From assembly GCA_963920575.1 (NCBI GenBank), contig OY986969.1, positions 17,221,288 through 17,285,287 on the forward strand: a stretch of 64,000 bases of DNA. The letters run 5' to 3'. The notes under the pieces were generated by a model. The model was not told where the DNA came from. It did no database searches and saw only the letters and a program-made list of their open reading frames with translations. Source of the DNA: Narthecium ossifragum (lineage: Eukaryota; Streptophyta; Magnoliopsida; Dioscoreales; Nartheciaceae). This document shows, piece by piece, positions 1 to 11,800 of the stretch. A program made the translations under genes and the position numbers. The stretch's first letter is position 1; each line of letters starts with the position of its first letter.

Positions 1-356
1 TTATCTCTTCGAGGTCATCGAAGGTCGCTTGCCCACCATCTTCAAGTTGAGGAGGCGCCTCTTGAAGGTCGATGAACTCTGCAGAAGTCATGCAGACTTG
101 ATATCCAAGCCCTGTTTTGTGAAAGAACAAGTCTTCACCATAGCGAATAGCTATCTTTTGCTCTTCTGATAAAAGGTCTTCAAAGGGCTGCTTTTGACCA
201 CGGCCTCCGCATAGGCCTTCACCGGAGTTAATATCATACACCATCTGGGACATCATGTGTAATGTCTTTTGGTCATAGAAGGGTATGGGTAAGGATGGAC
301 TATTGTCAGAAGATATGACCAGAGAGGCCTGTACGAACTTGATAGGTTGGCTATAT
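1..356 (-). pseudogene. Tat-type Ty3/gypsy polyprotein, part between protease and reverse transcriptase (partial at left edge)
   Basis: The minus strand is open from 356 to the window edge without a stop. It is the downstream continuation of the gag-protease reading frame at 1802-4605. If the solo LTR at 357-1796 and one copy of its 5-bp target duplication are ignored, the two halves read in one frame, which shows that they were one ORF before the insertion. The segment is an acidic, Gln/Glu-rich linker; reverse transcriptase motifs are not reached before the edge. Confidence 0.75.
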
Positions 357-1796
357 TGATGAGTCACTAAATATTCGTAATTAGACCCCTTAATTTACCT
401 TTGTTAGGCCTCGAGTGATTTTATTTGATAGTTTGTTAGTTGATTTCAGGTTTAATCATGCTTTGAGAAGAAATACAAGAAATTCGGTTAATATGCTGAA
501 ATACACTGCTCTGTCGACTGTTAGCACAATATTCACCAGAAATTATCCTTATCTCCAAATATTCTAAAATTTGAATGACATCTGGAACACATCAAGACGT
601 ACAACTTTCATGTTGGACACTTTTGGAGATTCCTGATGGATTGATAGCAGTTTCGAAGAAGATGAAGATATTTAGCTGCTGGAAGACTGGTCCGTCGACG
701 CCCGGGAGAATATTCGCCAAATATTCTAGATAAGTCCAAATATTGCAAACTCTTTGGGAAAGGACAGAAGACTTCCAAATCTACATCTTTTGTGTTGGAC
801 TCATTCTCAAATTCCGAACCGGTTGAGCCCAGTCGCGATTGGAAGAAGCTGTCAGGGTTGAACCAGGAATTCCGAGTTGTACTAGAGATCCAACTCAACT
901 TAGCCATAACCCTAATTCCGGGATTAAGGGTTATTATTATTATAAAAAGGGGTTATTCCAGCAAAACTTCTCATCTTTTTGTCAATCTTTGGAGGAGGAA
1001 GAAGAAGAAGGAGAGGATGTGGATGGTGACAGCTTCATACTCCAACCCGATGGCTTTCATCCAAAAGATGAGTTGCTAGTTATTGTACTTAGGATTATTC
1101 ATGAAACCCTAGCATAACTTTCTATCTTCTTTGGTTTGAATCTTCTATTCTTCTCAAGACATGATCCTATGAATTTGCTTTTATTGTTAATAGAGTTGAG
1201 GGAACAGAGTTCCTTGACGTATTTTCAGTCCTACATGATTTCTGTGATTGATTGTAGAGATTCATAGGATGGTTTTCATGTGGTTTTTGGTTTACCTTTG
1301 AGATAGTCTATGCTACGTGAAGATAAGTCATGCTAAGGTCATTAGGAGTAGAATAATTTAATGTAATCGTATGACCAAAGATGATTTATGCTAAACAAAG
1401 ATAGATTATGCCGTTGGAAACATAAACCTTATTTTAGGGATTCATGTAAGCTTAAGAAGCTGTGGATTCATAATGTTTAGAGAGGGAAACAAGAGGATAA
1501 CTAGAGAAGATTGAAGGTGAAACTAGGGCAGATTCAGTAATTCCTAAGTCACTTATCCATTGATTCAAATTGATCAACCTTTTATTTCTTTTCTTCATTA
1601 GTTTAATCTATATCTTTGATTCTTTTCTTTAGTTTTAGGGTTTTCAGAATTGATTCCAGTTTCCAACGTTTTCCCTGTGGATCGACTCCCGACTTCACCG
1701 CTATTTCTACCTAGTAGTTTAGTGATTGAATAAGGATATAAATTTAATATTTGATTGAGTTTGCAACGTTTTAACGACGACGTTTGCGAGCGATCA
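357..1796 (+). mobile_element. Solo LTR, Athila-type family (same family as 37333-38762)
   Basis: It starts TGATGAGTCACTAAAT and ends GCGAGCGATCA, and is flanked by the 5-bp target duplication TATAT (352-356 and 1797-1801). It is 1,440 bp long and visibly homologous over its length to the 5' LTR of the Athila-type element at 37333-38762. A TATA box (TATAAAAA) lies at 941-948, followed by a transcribed-type leader. No internal domain remains, so it is a product of LTR-LTR recombination. It sits inside the minus-strand Tat relic and is therefore younger than it. Confidence 0.93.
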
Positions 1797-1801
1797 TATA
1801 T

Positions 1802-4605
1802 CTTGCCCCACCTTCATGTTCATTTGATGGACCTTCTTCTCTGGTTGGCGGGGGCCTCACATACGAAGGTAGAAGCTTTGGGAGAGGTATGGGAAAGTCT
1901 TGAAGAGTGGACTTGGGAAGTTCTTCTTCAATGACCTTGAATATCGAGTCTCCCGCTTTCCTCTGGCTTCTTGGGATATAACAGTATGTCTTTTTCTTCT
2001 GAGGAGGTTTCTTTCCTTGCTGGACAGCTGCAGTGAACTTCTCTGTGAAGCCCATGTCTGCAGAAGGTGTAGGGTCAGGTTTCTTCACCTTTAATGGTAG
2101 CTCAAAGTAGAACTTAGCATCCGCGAAGAATGCTTCCCCTGGTGTAAAAGGTTTTGTGTCGGCGAACACTCTTTTGACGTCGCCTTCAGGGGTTTGGTAT
2201 TTGAAGCATTGATGCAGTGTTGAGGGAACTACCTTATACTCATGGAGCCAAGGTCTCCCTAGCAAGGCATTGTAAGATGTGCGAGCGTCGATAACATGGA
2301 AAACAACGCTCGTGGCAAAGTCTTGAAATTTTAAGACTAAGCGTATGGAACCTAACACTTGTTGCCCAACTTGGTTGAAGCCTTAGACCACAATATTGCT
2401 GGATGTAAAGTCCATAGTATCGTACCCTAACTTATGAAGGGTTTTAAGTGGTAGAAGATTGATGGCGGATCCACAGTCTAGCATCACGCGTGATGTGGGT
2501 ATTTCATCGATATCGCCAGTTACTAACAATGGCCTATTATGTGGTTTAGTACCAAGTAATAAGTCATCGTCAGTGAATTCTATGTTAAGACTTTCAACTA
2601 TGGGCGTCTCTGGTCGAGGAATTTCTGCCCGATAGTCATCAGGAAAAGACAAAGCAGTAATTAGAGATTTGCGAAGATCAAAGGAAAGACACAGAGTATC
2701 ATACACGCTAAGCAATGCTGGTACTTTCTTTAAATGAGCAATTACATTATATTTAACTGACTCATTAGAGTTTACATTTTGCACTGCTTGCGGTACTTGG
2801 TCCCTTGCCTTTGGCTGTGGAGGTTGGGAATCCTGGAGCCGGCGTCCAGAGCGAGTGATGATCTCGTGGACTTCGACCTTTTCTTCTTTCGGGATGCAGA
2901 GTGATCCATCATCATCTTCGAAGACTCCTATTGGGAAGCATGAATAGTTGTCCCAAGTGACGTTGGTTTTTGGAACATGTGGCTTTCGAGTTTGAAGGTC
3001 TGTAGAGACTTGGTGGATGAAACCTTCTATCTCTTCTCGAACCATGACCTTTCTCAAGACTTTATATTTTGGAGACCTCTGTCTCTTTGGCCTTGGTTGC
3101 CAACCTTGAGGGAGAGGCCTTGGAGGATTGAGCCTAGCTGTTCTAACTCTTTCCTTGAAGGCTCGCCTTTTTATTTGCTTTTTGCTGAGGTAAGGTCTGC
3201 CATAGGGATCATAACTTGGCTCCTCATCAGACAATGATTCTTTATCATCAATGTCAGGAGGACACAACTCTCCCAGCGTAGGCCAAGGGTGACCTTCAAC
3301 TGGGTGTAAGATATGTATTGGGTACCTCTCGGGCGGAATGTCGGAAGGAATAATTGTATGTTTATTCCTATTTTGATGACATGAGACCGATGGAGTATAC
3401 TCCATTCCTTCATATGGGGGTGTTGAAGGAGTATACTCCATGTCTTCATGAGGAGGTGTTGAAGGGGTATATTCTTCACATTGAGAGTCAGACTCTGAGG
3501 AAAGGGTGGTGGTAGTGACCACATGTGTTGACTCCACTTTCCTTCCCTTTTGGAGCTTTTTCAAAAGTCCAGCATCCATAACTCCATCGTCTATCAACTT
3601 TTGAATTTTATCTTTGACGATAAAGCAGTCTTGGAGAGTATGGCCCAAGAGCCTATGGTAGGGGCAGTATAACGGATCATTGACTCTGTTCACCTCTTGA
3701 GGACGTCGAGGCTCTGGGAGCTCAATGAGTCCGAGGTCTTTCAAACCCGTGAAGATGTCTAAGACTTTTTCACGAGGGAAGGAGTATTCCTTCTCTATTC
3801 TTTCTTTAAGTGTTTTTATTTTCCTTGGGCCCGCATCAGCAGAAGTATCTCTAGGTCGAGATTGGTCCCTTGGGACATACACCTCCCTTGACCTAGGATT
3901 TTGGGTAGTAGACGTCTGCATGACTGCTTTGCCCTTGGAAGGAGCAGTCTTGTCCTTCTTCGTACGGTCAGAGATTCTGTCTACCATTTGGGTCTTCCGA
4001 GCCACATGCAATAGGTAGTTCTCAATGTCAGTCGCCTTAGAGGCTAACTCTTCGAAGGTAAGCGGATGGACACCTTATAGGTAAACAGCCATTTCCGGAC
4101 GTAAGTTATTCATGCAGATACGTACGGCTTCCGCTTCCGTGATGGGTTGCGGGCAATGAATACTTAAATTTCTCCATCGGTTGATGAAGTATGCAGCCTT
4201 CTCGTGAGGATTTTGCTCTGTCTGGGTGAGCTCTGTGATCTCCACATTTCTTTGGGTGCTATAAAATCTTTGAAGGAAAGCCTCTTGCATTTGCTCCCAA
4301 GAGGTGATGGACCCAGGCGCCAACTTGCTATACCAAGTAAAGGCTGGACCAACAAGGGTTTGCACAAATTGGCGGAGCAATATGGCGTCATTGTGGGCTG
4401 TGTCTTGGCATGCCGCAAGAAAATGAGCAATATGCTCATGTGGAGACCCATTCCTATTGAATTTAGTGAATTGAGGTTGTCTATAATTCACTGGAAATGG
4501 ATGGGCCCTCACAGCTCCTGTCTTCTTCCTCAGATCTGGTACAGGGTCCTCATGTTGGTGAGCCTTTCCTCTTTTACGCCGGCGCCTTCTGCTTTCCCTC
4601 TGGAT
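1802..4605 (-). pseudogene. Tat-type Ty3/gypsy gag-protease, two in-frame stops
   Basis: One reading frame runs on the minus strand from 4605 to 1802. The Retrotrans_gag-type domain (about 4120-4480) has the conserved pattern of aromatic and WE residues around a GPAFTWYSKL-like stretch. A basic, Pro-rich linker follows. The aspartic protease has MLDCGSAINLLP near 2450-2490 and then a SYNALLGRPWLH segment near 2240-2275; this combination is typical of the Tat lineage. Stops are TAA at 4075-4077 and TAA at 2383-2385; both fit a CAA-to-TAA type change. There is no frameshift in about 900 codons, so decay is recent. The start Met is uncertain: ATG at 4512 is the first clear Met but the frame is open up to 4605. 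Confidence 0.88.
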
Positions 4606-4773
4606 CTACAGCTTTTGGCCTTCAACGTTGGGGAGCTTTCTCCTCTGTATCTTGTATCTGGAGAGTCCGGCAGGGTGTCTGTACGATCTCCAAGGTCTCT
4701 CAGAAGCCAAAGAAGAGCCAAGAGCCAGAGAAGCCAGGAGAACCAAGAGAGCCAAGAAGCCCCCCTCCCCTCT

Positions 4774-4783
4774 CTATTTATAG
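4774..4783 (-). promoter_or_regulatory. TATA box upstream of the Tat-type gag
   Basis: CTATAAATAG on the minus strand, about 260 bp before the gag Met and just downstream (in transcription direction) of the 109-bp tandem repeats. This is the layout of an LTR U3 promoter, but I could not find the LTR ends or primer site. Confidence 0.5.
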
Positions 4784-4841
4784 GCGAGTGGCTAGAACTC
4801 CTGGCGGGCGCTTTGAATTTTGAAAGCGACCTGCCGTATCT

Positions 4842-5085
4842 CGGGAGTTGGGGCGTTAGGAGTGTATCCGGGGAGATCGTATCTGAGAGATACGTAAGTT
4901 GTTCCGGGGATCGTATCTGGGTGTTGAGGTTGTTCCCAGGAGATTCTATCCGGGAGTTGGAGCGTTAGGAGCGTATCCGGGGAGATCGTATCTAAGAGAT
5001 ACGTAAGTTGTTTCGGGGATCGTATCTGGGTGTTGAGGTTGTTCCCAGGAGATCCTATCCGGGAGTTGGAGAGATTTATTCTCCT
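4842..5085. repeat. 109-bp tandem repeat, two full copies plus a partial third
   Basis: CGGGAGTTGG starts at 4842, 4951 and 5060, giving an exact 109-bp period. Copies 1 and 2 differ at only a few positions; the third stops after about 15-25 bp. They lie upstream of a minus-strand TATA box, as enhancer repeats in retrotransposon U3 regions do. Confidence 0.9.
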
Positions 5086-5666
5086 TTGAATTTGAATCAT
5101 TTATTTGAATTCAAAGTGCATGTTTGAATTTCGAACATATGTGTTCGAATATGTTTGAATTTGGATATTTGTTTGAATTTTGAATATATGTTGGAATTTT
5201 GGATATTTTGTGAATTTACCAAAATGTCCTTGGTCAAGGGTGATGTCCAAATGACCAAACTGCTCCTCCATCGGCCCATACTTATTTTGGACCAAAATAC
5301 CCTTGTATTAGGTGGGAGGGCCAATATGCATGTTTTGGACTATTACATCTCTGGAGATGTAAAATGACCAAAATACCCTTGGGTTAGGCCATTACACCCC
5401 TGAAGATGTTAAATGACCAAAATGCCCTTGGGGACGGAAATTACCGAAACGCCCTTGATGCTTGTGGTTTATGTAGGATGCCATCAAAACCATATAGAAA
5501 GAATTAGGTGTGTTAGGGGAGAGGGTTCCCTTAATATGGGGGAAATTACGATAATGCCCCTGCACTCATTCGGCTTATGTAGGGTGTTATCGAAGTTGTG
5601 TAGGGCTATCGTAGCATACGCAGGAAGTTTAGGCTTTATATTTTAACCCAAATTCCAAAAAGACCC
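5086..5666. repeat. Degenerate repeats in non-coding DNA
   Basis: An AT-rich run of TTTGAATTT-like words (5090-5215) is followed by loosely repeated units with two hallmarks: ACCAAAATGCCCTTGG-like strings and GTTTATGTAGGATGCCATCAAA-like strings (near 5466, 5575 and 5705). No coding function is visible. It may be part of the LTR of the minus-strand Tat element. Confidence 0.45.
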
Positions 5667-6055
5667 CTAGGGGTAAAAATTACCAAAATGCCCTTTATTT
5701 CCTGATTTATGTAGGATGCCATCAAAGCCAGGGATATGTGGAGGGCACATGGTCATATGTGATTTTGAGGGATATGTACTTGGCCAAGATATTTCATGAA
5801 TATCACTAATTTTAGCCTTAGCTAAAATCAGTGTCAACAGACCTTCACTCACAGCTTCACCCCCTCTATTTTCTTCATCTACCCCATCAACATCCTCATG
5901 ACTACTATATCCTCTCAAACCTAGACCACAGTCTCCTAGAAGATAAGGAGCATAATCAATGTCATCTCCCTCCCCATCCTCACCGTTGCCCTCAACCTCT
6001 GGATCATACAAAACTGCATCTGAATCAAAGCTATCAAAATCAACCTGAACTTCAT
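5667..6055 (-). pseudogene. Acidic ORF fragment, possibly from a Mutator-like transposase N-terminal region
   Basis: The minus strand is open from about 6055 to 5667. The first 60 codons are very rich in Asp/Glu/Gly (FDSFDSDAVLYDPEVEG, then GNGEDGEGDDIDYAP). Acidic linkers of this kind occur in MuDR-type transposases of plants, but no zinc finger or catalytic part is present, so the family call is weak. The end of the frame runs into the degenerate non-coding repeats. Confidence 0.3.
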
Positions 6056-6083
6056 CCTACTCACTTAACCACCGACACCCCCC

Positions 6084-6293
6084 CCATTGATGTGCATGAC
6101 TATGCCATGTCATGTGGCAATGCGATCCTTCTTCGTGTCCGCCGTGGGTGGAGGCCGTGTGTACATCGCCGAAGGCCACGACACTGACAAGAACACCCTC
6201 AACACCGTCGAGTCATACGATCCGGTGGAGGACGGGCGAGCATCGCTGCCGATGATGGCGGAGGAGCGGGCATCTACCGACGATGGCAAATAA
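6084..6293 (+). pseudogene. F-box/kelch-repeat protein fragment, copy A
   Basis: The plus-strand frame beginning near 6087 carries a kelch-type repeat: AVGGGRVYIAEGHDTDKN, then an SYDP motif, then LPMMAEERA. The pattern GGG-RVY-GH-KN-L-YDP-LP-M-EER matches plant F-box/kelch proteins. No F-box and no further kelch blades are present, and the frame ends at a TAA just after the fragment. It is a captured or leftover gene piece, not a working gene. Confidence 0.65.
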
Positions 6294-6739
6294 GCGAACG
6301 TCGATTGAAAAAGGATTCACCAGTGGAGGCGTCAACAGGAGAGGGATTCACAACAATAATATAATAGTATAAATTTTGTATGGTTTACACACAAATATCG
6401 AAAACTTAACTTAATAATTTATTCAAATATTATAATTTTGGATGTAAAGCATATTAAGATTTTCTTTATTCTTGATCAAATTCTCTATATACCCTATATA
6501 AGGGTATTTTCGATATTTACTAATAATAAAATACAATTTCTACCCTTATCTCATATTTTACAACCAAACGCCATTTTCTTATGCAAACAATCATTGCTGG
6601 TTTATCCATATTTTTTAACTAAATATCAAAAGTGGAATAACTTTAACCCCACTCGTTATCCCCACTTTTTTAACCCCAAAACCCCTTTAACTCAGAACAA
6701 GCTATTCCCGTACCAAACACCCCTATGACCTTTACAATT
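6084..6739. repeat. Segment duplication, copy A
   Basis: This stretch is repeated at 6774-8376. It contains a kelch gene fragment (6084-6290) followed by AT-rich DNA that ends with TACCAAACACCCCTATGACC. The AT-rich half resembles a MITE of the ACCAAACGCC/GGTGTTTGG type. Copies A and B are directly adjacent, separated by about 35 bp, so they form a tandem duplication. Confidence 0.75.
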
Positions 6740-6773
6740 CTCAAATACATTTACTGCCAATACCCCATGGGGA

Positions 6774-6927
6774 TGCATTGATGTGTATGACTATGTTATG
6801 CCATGTGGCAATGCGATACTTCTTCGTGTCCGCCGTGGGTGGAGGCCGTGCGTACATCGCCGGCGGCCACAACACCGGCAAGAACGCCCTCAACACCGTC
6901 AAGCCATACGATCCGGTGGAGGATGGA
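6774..6927 (+). pseudogene. F-box/kelch-repeat protein fragment, copy B (left part)
   Basis: It encodes the same kelch piece as copy A with GGGRAYIAGGHNTGKN and a YDPVEDG segment, and is then cut by the hAT element. Its remaining portion (ASLPMM-like) is at 7873-7935. The GG-H dipeptide typical of kelch repeats is kept here, whereas copy A has EGH. Confidence 0.6.
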
Positions 6928-7151
6928 CAGTGGCGGAACCAGGATGAGACTTAGGGGGTGGGGGGCGAAATCTAAAACAAAATGATCAAATTTCTTTTCT
7001 TTTAAGTAATGCAAAACGTACCTTAGAATTACAATATCGAACATTAAGGAATAAAAACAATACAAATATTAAAATATATGTACCGTATTATGTGCTGCGA
7101 TTGAGAGGTGGAAGTTGGATCCTACGCTTTTGTATTTTTTTGAAAACGTTG

Positions 7152-7229
7152 CAAAATGACTTCATTCTCAATAGTTTCAAAATAACTTCATTCTCAATAG
7201 TTTCAAAATGACTTCGTTCTCAATAGTTT
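7152..7229. repeat. 26-bp tandem repeat, three copies
   Basis: CAAAATGACTTCATTCTCAA-type units start at 7152, 7178 and 7204, exactly 26 bp apart, near one end of the hAT element. Subterminal repeats are common in hAT elements. Confidence 0.85.
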
Positions 7230-7241
7230 CAAAAGAAAACG

Positions 7242-7660
7242 AATGCAATCTAAAACCGCCGTTAAACGAATATGATATGCATTCTCTTGATCATGCTCGT
7301 GTGCACAAAATATGTGTGACACACTTTGCGGTTGATTTCTGAGTGTTTCATATTTTTCTCTAGCTTCATTATGAAAACTGTTATGTGCACTAATATGTTC
7401 ACCAAATTTTTCTATTACCTTTTTTCAATTGTTGAATCATGCACATCTAAACACATCTCCTCCGCATTGTTCTTCTTGAGGTTTTCTAAACAGATAACAT
7501 CATAAACAATACGCCGCATCCTTTGATACGTATTTCAACCACCCATAGTTTTTGAACCATGTCTCCCTAAAACTCTCATCATAATATTGACTTGTATGAA
7601 CTAAGAATGATGGCAGGGCTACTCTTCTGCAAAAGTGATCTTTAGAAAGTCCCACTGATT
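7242..7660 (-). pseudogene. TTF-type zinc-finger hAT transposase remnant
   Basis: Read on the minus strand, 7500-7560 gives WFKNYGWLKYVSKDAAYC and 7242-7415 gives SAHNSFHNEAREKYETL and later HDQENAYHIRLTAVLDCI. The order W-F-YWL-KDAAYC, then HN-EA, then I-RL-A-LDCI is that of plant TTF-type zinc-finger proteins with a C-terminal HAT dimerisation domain. Stops and frame changes occur between these blocks. The dimerisation region itself is absent. Confidence 0.75.
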
Positions 7661-8376
7661 AAGATGCATTGGAATTTGGACTTGACCCAGAGACTCTACT
7701 ATACACAAGAAAGTACAGTCAAACCCTAGGGTTCACGGTCTGCACTTCAAAAAAATCAGAAAAAATAATTTTTAGCAATCACAGTAATTTCCATCGTATA
7801 AACTATTCTTTGGAATTGTGTTCTGCTTTCTTATTTTAACATGTTTGCTCTCCGTTCCACCAATGGCCACTTAGGACGGGCGGGCATCGCTGCCGATGAT
7901 GACGGAGGAGCGAGCATCTGCCGGCGATGACAAATAAGCGAGCGTCGATTGGAAAAGAATTCACTAGTGGAGGCGTCAACAATAGAGGGATTCACAGTAA
8001 TAATATAATAGTATAAATTTTGTATGGTTTACACAGAAATACTGAAAACTTAACTTAATAATTTATTCAAATATTATAATTTTGGATGTAACGCATATCA
8101 AGATTTTCTTCATTCTTGATCAAATTCTCTATATACGCTATTTAAGGGCATTTTTGGTATTTATTAATAATAAAATACAATTTCTACTCTTATCCAACAT
8201 TTTACAACCAAACACCATTTTCTTATGCAAGCAATCATTGCTGATTTATCCATTTTTTTCAACTAAATATCAAAAATAAAATAACTTTAACCCCACTCAT
8301 TATCCCCATTTTTTTAACCCCAAAACCCATTTTACTCACAATAGACTATCTCCGTGCCAAACGCCCCTGTGACCTT

Positions 8377-8811
8377 TTCCATAACCTCTAAATTAAAAGC
8401 AAGACAACCCACAAAGACTTTTCCGTAACATAAACATTATAGTCAATTATAATATTCCAACATAAACTGGTCCAGATTCGGAAACTAGTCAGGTTTCCTG
8501 CACCATTTCTTACAACCAAACAATCCCTTATTCCCTTACAAATAGTAAAAGCCCAAAACAAAATCAGGCTAAGATTTGAAAAATTTTGGGTGAGAAAATC
8601 ATGAATGGAAGCTATATATTGATCATCTGGGACCCATCAAAATGAACAATGTGTGGCTCCCATGCCTTGTTATCCAGAGAGAAGCTGATCAATAGCTTTA
8701 AACTGGTGGCATGCATCAGTTCTCTATGTTAGAACTACAAAACACACAACTTTGATTCCTTGTCAAGAGCTAGCACAGTGAATTCTATAACCACTGCGGA
8801 GTAGGGAAGAA
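8377..8811 (+). promoter_or_regulatory. Upstream region of the DnaJ-type zinc-finger gene
   Basis: This AT-rich non-coding DNA lies between the duplicated segment and the first ATG at 8812. The promoter and 5' UTR of the host gene must lie here, but I see no unambiguous TATA box. Confidence 0.4.
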
Positions 8812-11800
8812 ATGGAGTTGGCAATGGCTCCTCCACTGACAACACCTTCATTCAAGAAAGCAAGGAGGACAACAAGGGCTTCTGCATCAAAAGCTGGTGG
8901 TGGTTTGCCCCTCAAACAAGTATGTATTAATATATATACCTTTCATCACATGCACTGCTTAGTCTGCTTGTTTGCTTGTGTTGTTACCTACACAATAATG
9001 CAAGAGACATGTTAAAAACTGTCATAATTGCATATTTGTATACCTCCAACTTGTAGTTATTGTTCTCATCATCTTCCAATTCATATATCAGCGAGTACAT
9101 GATTCAAATATGGAGTACTTGACTGGTCTGAATAAAAGAGGTTTTATGATCTCTAATTATATAATGTATTAGGTTTCTTATCAGTTTATAAGTTTTATAT
9201 TATATCAGATCATAGTTTAATCAACCGGGCATGCACAATAGATATATCTTTGTTAGCTGAATCATGCCGGACTCTCTTAGCCTTCGGACTCAACTAATCA
9301 AAATAAATAAAATAAAATAAGAATCATGTCATACTCTAGTTTAATTCTTAATTAGCTTTTGTTATTTAGCATAATAATCTCTGCAGACTTCCAAGGGGTG
9401 CCAGAAATGCAGCGGCAAAGGCGCGATAGAATGCCCAGGGTGTAAGGTTTTCTTTTTCCTAGCCTTCTTCACCAGTTTTAGAATTAGCATTTGGAGGTTT
9501 CGTTAATCAATTGAAGAATTGCTGAATTTTATTTGTCTATTTTCTTGGCCTGCAGGGAACAGGAAAGAACAAGAAAAATGGGAATATTTTCGAAAGATGG
9601 AAGTAAGTTCCCCTCATCAGAAACCAAAAGATAATTCATTACTTAAAGTTTTGATTGCTGAACTTGATAGAAAACTTGATGCCAGTTGAACTATATATAC
9701 TTCACATGGTTTCTGTTAGAACAGAAATTATGACCGTTGACCGGGACTGTAATCAAGGTCAAAATCTGTTAGAACATTTAAGAATCAGGAGATTGTGGTT
9801 TTTTGTTCTTCTCCTTTGAATGATCAAATTAGAAGTGTTGAAGCTTTCGGGAATGGAAAATGGAAAATGAAAAATGGGAATAATGGAAAATGGGAAATGG
9901 AGATGGAAAATGGAAAATGGGAATAATGGAAAATGGAAAATGGGAAATGGAGGATGGAAAATGGAATTCTATGTTAAATCTACTCCTATTTTAGGTAGAT
10001 CTACTCCTAGAAATAAAGAATTATGGTAGCACTACTCTTAGAAAAATATGATAATTCTACTCCTATGGAAGAAATTAATATAGCACTACTCCTAGAAATG
10101 AAGTACGTTGCAGGAATTAAAAAGAAGGAAAATGCAGGAATTTAAAGGAAGGAAAATGCAGGAATTTAAAAGAAGGAAAATGCAGGAATTTAAAGGAAGG
10201 AAAATGCTTTATTGCTGAATTTAAAAGGCTACATTGATAATAAATATAAAAGAGTGCATAAAAGATAAAAAGCAGTTTTGCTTTGATGGCCGAGGCCCTT
10301 TTTTCTTCTTCCTCTTGGCTATTTATAGGGCTTCTGATAACTGATTTGGAAACTGTCAGGAAACCACTCTGCAGTTGCTGCAACTGTTGCTTTGAAAGTG
10401 GAAACCACCAAAACTGCATAACTGGTCTAAACTGCTCGGGAACCGCCACTAAAGAACGCCTCCTGTCTTCCGCTGTATTTTTGCTGATGATAACCTTGGA
10501 ATCTGGCAAAACTCTGAACATCAAAGTTGTAGATCTTCAAATTAGCGTTCCAACAGTACTAGAAACGTCCAATTTGGACATCGGATGAGAAAGTTATGAC
10601 CAAAATACTTAGACTGCACTAATGGCCGATTAGCAAATATGGTCGATAAGCTTTTGGTCGATAGAAAATCTGGTCGATAGATTTTGGACATTTGGTCTTA
10701 TTTACCAGTTTGCCACTAAATCCTTTGACCATTAATTTGATACATCAAATGACCGAATTTGGAGATGACGTCAACAGCAAAGTTGTAGATCTTTTCGTCC
10801 TCTTTTCAATGGTTCAAGAATCGGTCAGTTTGGACACTTGGTGTAAAAGTTATGGCCAAAATACTCTAACTGTGTCAACATCGAAGTATCTTTTGGCCGA
10901 TTGGCAATATTTACGAAATTGCCATTGATCGCCCAAATGGCTATATTTATTGCTAACATTTTGCCCCCCGGTCTTTATGAAAATATTCCTATTTTTGTAA
11001 AGACCTTATTCTGTTGATCAATTTGGGCGATTTTGTCGGTCAATTTTGGACGATTTTGTCGACCAATTGAGTCGTCCATATAAACATATTTTATTATCCA
11101 TTCAATCAACCATCTTTGTCGACCATTTGCTATTATTGGTCGATCACTTTTATAAATCCCTGGTCGATCAACATTTTTTAAACATTGGTCGATGACCAAT
11201 TCTTGATCGCTCAGCTTTGGTCGATGACCAATTTTTTTTGAATTGCTCAGCTTTTGGTCGATGACCAATTTTTTGTCAAAGTGAAGAATGGCTTAATCGA
11301 CCAATGAGTAATGCTGGGCGTTTGAATAAAGCTGGGCGATGGTTCTTCATTGATCGATAAGCAAAGTTGGTTGATGAGTAAGGTTGGTCAATGAGCAATG
11401 TTGGCCGAGGAGTAAACTTTGGCCGATAAGCAAAGTTGGGATGGTGATGGTCGTCGACGAGCGACGGATAATGGGCGATGAGTGAGGCTTGGTGATAAGC
11501 AAAGATGGCCGATGGAAGAGATGGTTGACGAGCAAGGCTTGTCGATGATGCTCGTTGATGGGCGATGAAGGGTGCTCTGCTTCTCTTCCTCCGCAATGGG
11601 CGATGAAGCATCGCCATCGACCAAGCTCTGTTCTCTTCTTCCGTAATGGGCGATGAAGGGTAGTCATCGACCAATGAGCAATGGGCGAGGAAGGATCGTC
11701 GAGCAATGGTCGATGGGTTATCGTTGCTGAGGAATGGATGATAGGCAACGACCGTTGTCGCTGAGGAATGGACGACAGCGATAGTCGCTGAGCAATGGAC

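Larger units (their letters stand above)
6928..7872 (-). mobile_element. hAT-type DNA transposon, decayed
   Basis: It starts CAGTGGCGGAACCAGG and ends GGCCACTT; the terminal inverted repeats are short and imperfect (AGTGGC, then GGAACC at different spacing). An 8-bp target duplication, AGGATGGA/AGGACGGG, flanks it with two mismatches. The insertion splits segment copy B exactly. The antisense strand carries remnants of a TTF-type/DUF4371 hAT transposase, which supports the class call. Length is 945 bp, so most of the transposase gene is gone. Confidence 0.75.
6774..8376. repeat. Segment duplication, copy B, interrupted by a hAT insertion
   Basis: 6774-6927 matches the start of copy A and 7873-8376 matches its remainder (6224-6739). 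The break falls exactly at the ends of the inserted element 6928-7872. The right part keeps the same AT-rich MITE-like stretch and the same end, GCCAAACGCCCCTGTGACC. Confidence 0.8.
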
